A stretch of 31,848 bases of DNA from Fragilariopsis cylindrus CCMP1102 (Eukaryota > Bacillariophyta > Bacillariophyceae > Bacillariales > Bacillariaceae). Shown one piece after another: positions 30,455 to 31,848 of this stretch. The stretch is taken from contig FMBT01000636.1 of assembly GCA_900095095.1 (NCBI GenBank), positions 1-31,848 on the forward strand, in the 5' to 3' direction. The position numbers were made by a program, and so were the translations under genes. The first letter of the stretch is position 1; each line of letters starts with the position of its first letter. The notes under the pieces were generated by a model, which was not told the DNA's origin, ran no database searches, and worked only from the letters and a program-made list of their open reading frames with translations.

Positions 30455-31218
30455 TTAGTCGAATGCAATTTGCAACAGTGCTTTTAAGTCAGCCGAAGCC
30501 AAATCGGTTTGTTTTGTACAAGCTATTGCATTTTTTCTTGCAGCTGCCTGCCCAATGCCCAATATGTCCTCCTTTACCTTCCGGACCGCCTCTTGGACCT
30601 GTTTCGTTTTTTTCGGCGAATTCGTAGAGGTAATAGAAACGATCTGATTCATTGTCATTGACAGAGTTCCTAACGGACCTGTGACGAGTCCAGTGATTTG
30701 AGACCATTTCTTTTCTTCAGCCAAAGTGTAAACTTCTCCAAGTCGACGTTCCGATACCGAAAGTCGCCCTAAAACCGTCGCGGGGTCTGCACCTTGGTAT
30801 AATGTCGTCGAGTCCTTCGCGGCTGCATTTTTTTCGATCAGATAATCGATGTAACTTGGCAGTGCCATATTACTTGAATCTCCAGACTTTGCATGGAGGG
30901 AAATGGAGCCACCGTTAGTGCTACGATGGGTAGCAGGATGAGAGACGTTTCTTCTAAAAATGATCGTCGGTTTGATTTTGATTCTAGTTGTGACGACGAA
31001 ATCGAATTAGAATCCTTTCGGCTCAAAAATGGTGAGGAGTGATTGATTGTCGAAATTTTATTGTTGTTATTACGATTGATACTTGTGCTCAAAACGCATG
31101 ATAAGCTCGGACGAATAGGGTCAACGGATATCCAAGCGCTAACTTCCTGATTATTACTATCAAAACGAGCAATACCGGTGGCAAGCGCTAGCAGAAGAAT
31201 GATCGTTTGGAGAGTCAT
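30455..31218 (-). CDS. Thylakoid-lumen-type helical protein (PsbQ/Psb31-like shape), one frame break
   Basis: The precursor has a signal-peptide-like start (MTLQTIILLLALATGIA), then EVSAW, which resembles the diatom plastid cleavage site. A transit region follows, and then NRRSFLEETSLILLPIVALT, a twin-Arg plus hydrophobic segment typical of lumen targeting. The frame then shifts by one base near 30893-30905 (CCCTCCATG), after which the mature part reads HAKSGDSSNMALPSYIDYLI, the helices RLGEVYTLAEEKKWSQITGL and KQVQEAVRKVKEDILGIGQA, and a C-terminal Asp. Correcting one base joins APFPS to HAKS, a normal lumenal cleavage context. The size and all-helical mature part resemble PSII extrinsic subunits such as PsbQ or Psb31, but I cannot identify which. 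Role in PSII is inferred. Confidence 0.6.
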
Positions 31219-31848
31219 GATGCTAGTTGATAGGAGGAGTTCAGTAGAGCAATTTACTTGCTATTCTCTTTTGAATTTGGACGTGATGTGTATCAAAAGT
31301 ACTATCTATTTGCAAATAATTACTACTGGTCGGTTAGGATGCACTGTATACCGGTAGGCCTGCTGTACACTTTCGTCTGTTTCTGGTTTCTAGATATGAT
31401 ACCGGTATGACATATGTGTCAAACAGGTGATAATAATTTCAAATTTTGTAGAAGAAGATTCTTTTTATGTCCGATATTTTCCATTCACGAGTTGTTAGAG
31501 AATAGTGACGTACTTTACGTGAAACAAACATGATTGACTTTTTTTAGCGAGAAACCGTTGCCAAAAATCCTTCTTTTTGATTGATCAAGAGATTATAACG
31601 ATGTTTTGAGTCATGGCGCCAACGAAAATCCATCACATCCTCACGTCAACATAAACACAAAATATAAATTTTTGTTCTATTATCATACATTACAAGCGAA
31701 AACATCAAATACAGAGGAATTGAAAGAGGTGCACCATTGAAAGAAGTCACAAAAACAAAAATACACACACACACACTGCTACAAAAACTTACCACTCGTA
31801 CAAGTAAAGGTCTCAACAAATTACAAGTTGTCGTAAAAATTATATAAG
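31219..31848. other. Upstream region of the lumenal protein; window end
   Basis: No gene is seen to the right edge. It contains an ACCGGTA motif repeated near 31352 and 31401 and a short (AC)n run near 31764-31777. Confidence 0.45.

Overview
The window looks like nuclear DNA from a diatom (Bacillariophyta). Four things point there. It carries a fucoxanthin chlorophyll a/c protein whose transit region contains the plastid-import motif VSAFAP. It carries a thylakoid-lumen-type precursor, and a very large PDZ protein of a kind I associate with diatoms. The genes have short GT-AG introns, and spacers are AT-rich. I cannot name the genus.

Layout. 1-5.0 kb is mobile and degraded DNA: a minus-strand low-complexity ORF that runs off the left edge, a divergently placed piggyBac-type transposase (one intron, one frame break), a 16-bp-arm hairpin and two coding relics. 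5.0-7.3 kb has no gene but holds a repeat of about 154 bp present as a tandem pair plus an inverted copy. 7.4-9.6 kb is a secreted peptidase M11 (gametolysin-type) gene with one intron. 10.8-12.6 kb holds a peroxisomal SCP2 protein facing a diatom-type protein of unknown function. 13.2-14.8 kb is an intact actin gene with a duplicated segment in its intron. 15.0-15.5 kb holds a minus-strand relic with a membrane segment. 16.4-17.5 kb is a three-exon Rab2 GTPase. 18.4-24.4 kb is a minus-strand gene for a protein of roughly 1,900 residues ending in a PDZ domain. 24.4-26.6 kb is intergenic with several inverted and tandem repeats. 26.6-27.4 kb is the FCP gene, 28.2-29.6 kb a second actin gene, 30.0-30.2 kb a possible small spliced gene end, and 30.5-31.2 kb a thylakoid-lumen-type protein.

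There is no operon logic. The genes are ordinary nuclear housekeeping, secretory, peroxisomal and photosynthetic genes. The most informative pattern is quality-related. Several genes (FCP, actin 2, the PDZ protein, the lumenal protein, piggyBac) are broken by 1-2 nt indels while the sequence between the breaks stays clean. Actin 2 differs from actin 1 only by synonymous changes plus four frame-breaking deletions. That fits consensus errors in a long-read or low-coverage assembly better than true pseudogenes. I see no tRNA, rRNA, CRISPR or prokaryotic feature, and nothing I can call a new molecular system. The best leads for novelty are the PDZ protein family, the repeat cluster at 6.0-7.2 kb, the hairpins near 3.8 and 25.5 kb, and the small spliced candidate at 30.0-30.2 kb.
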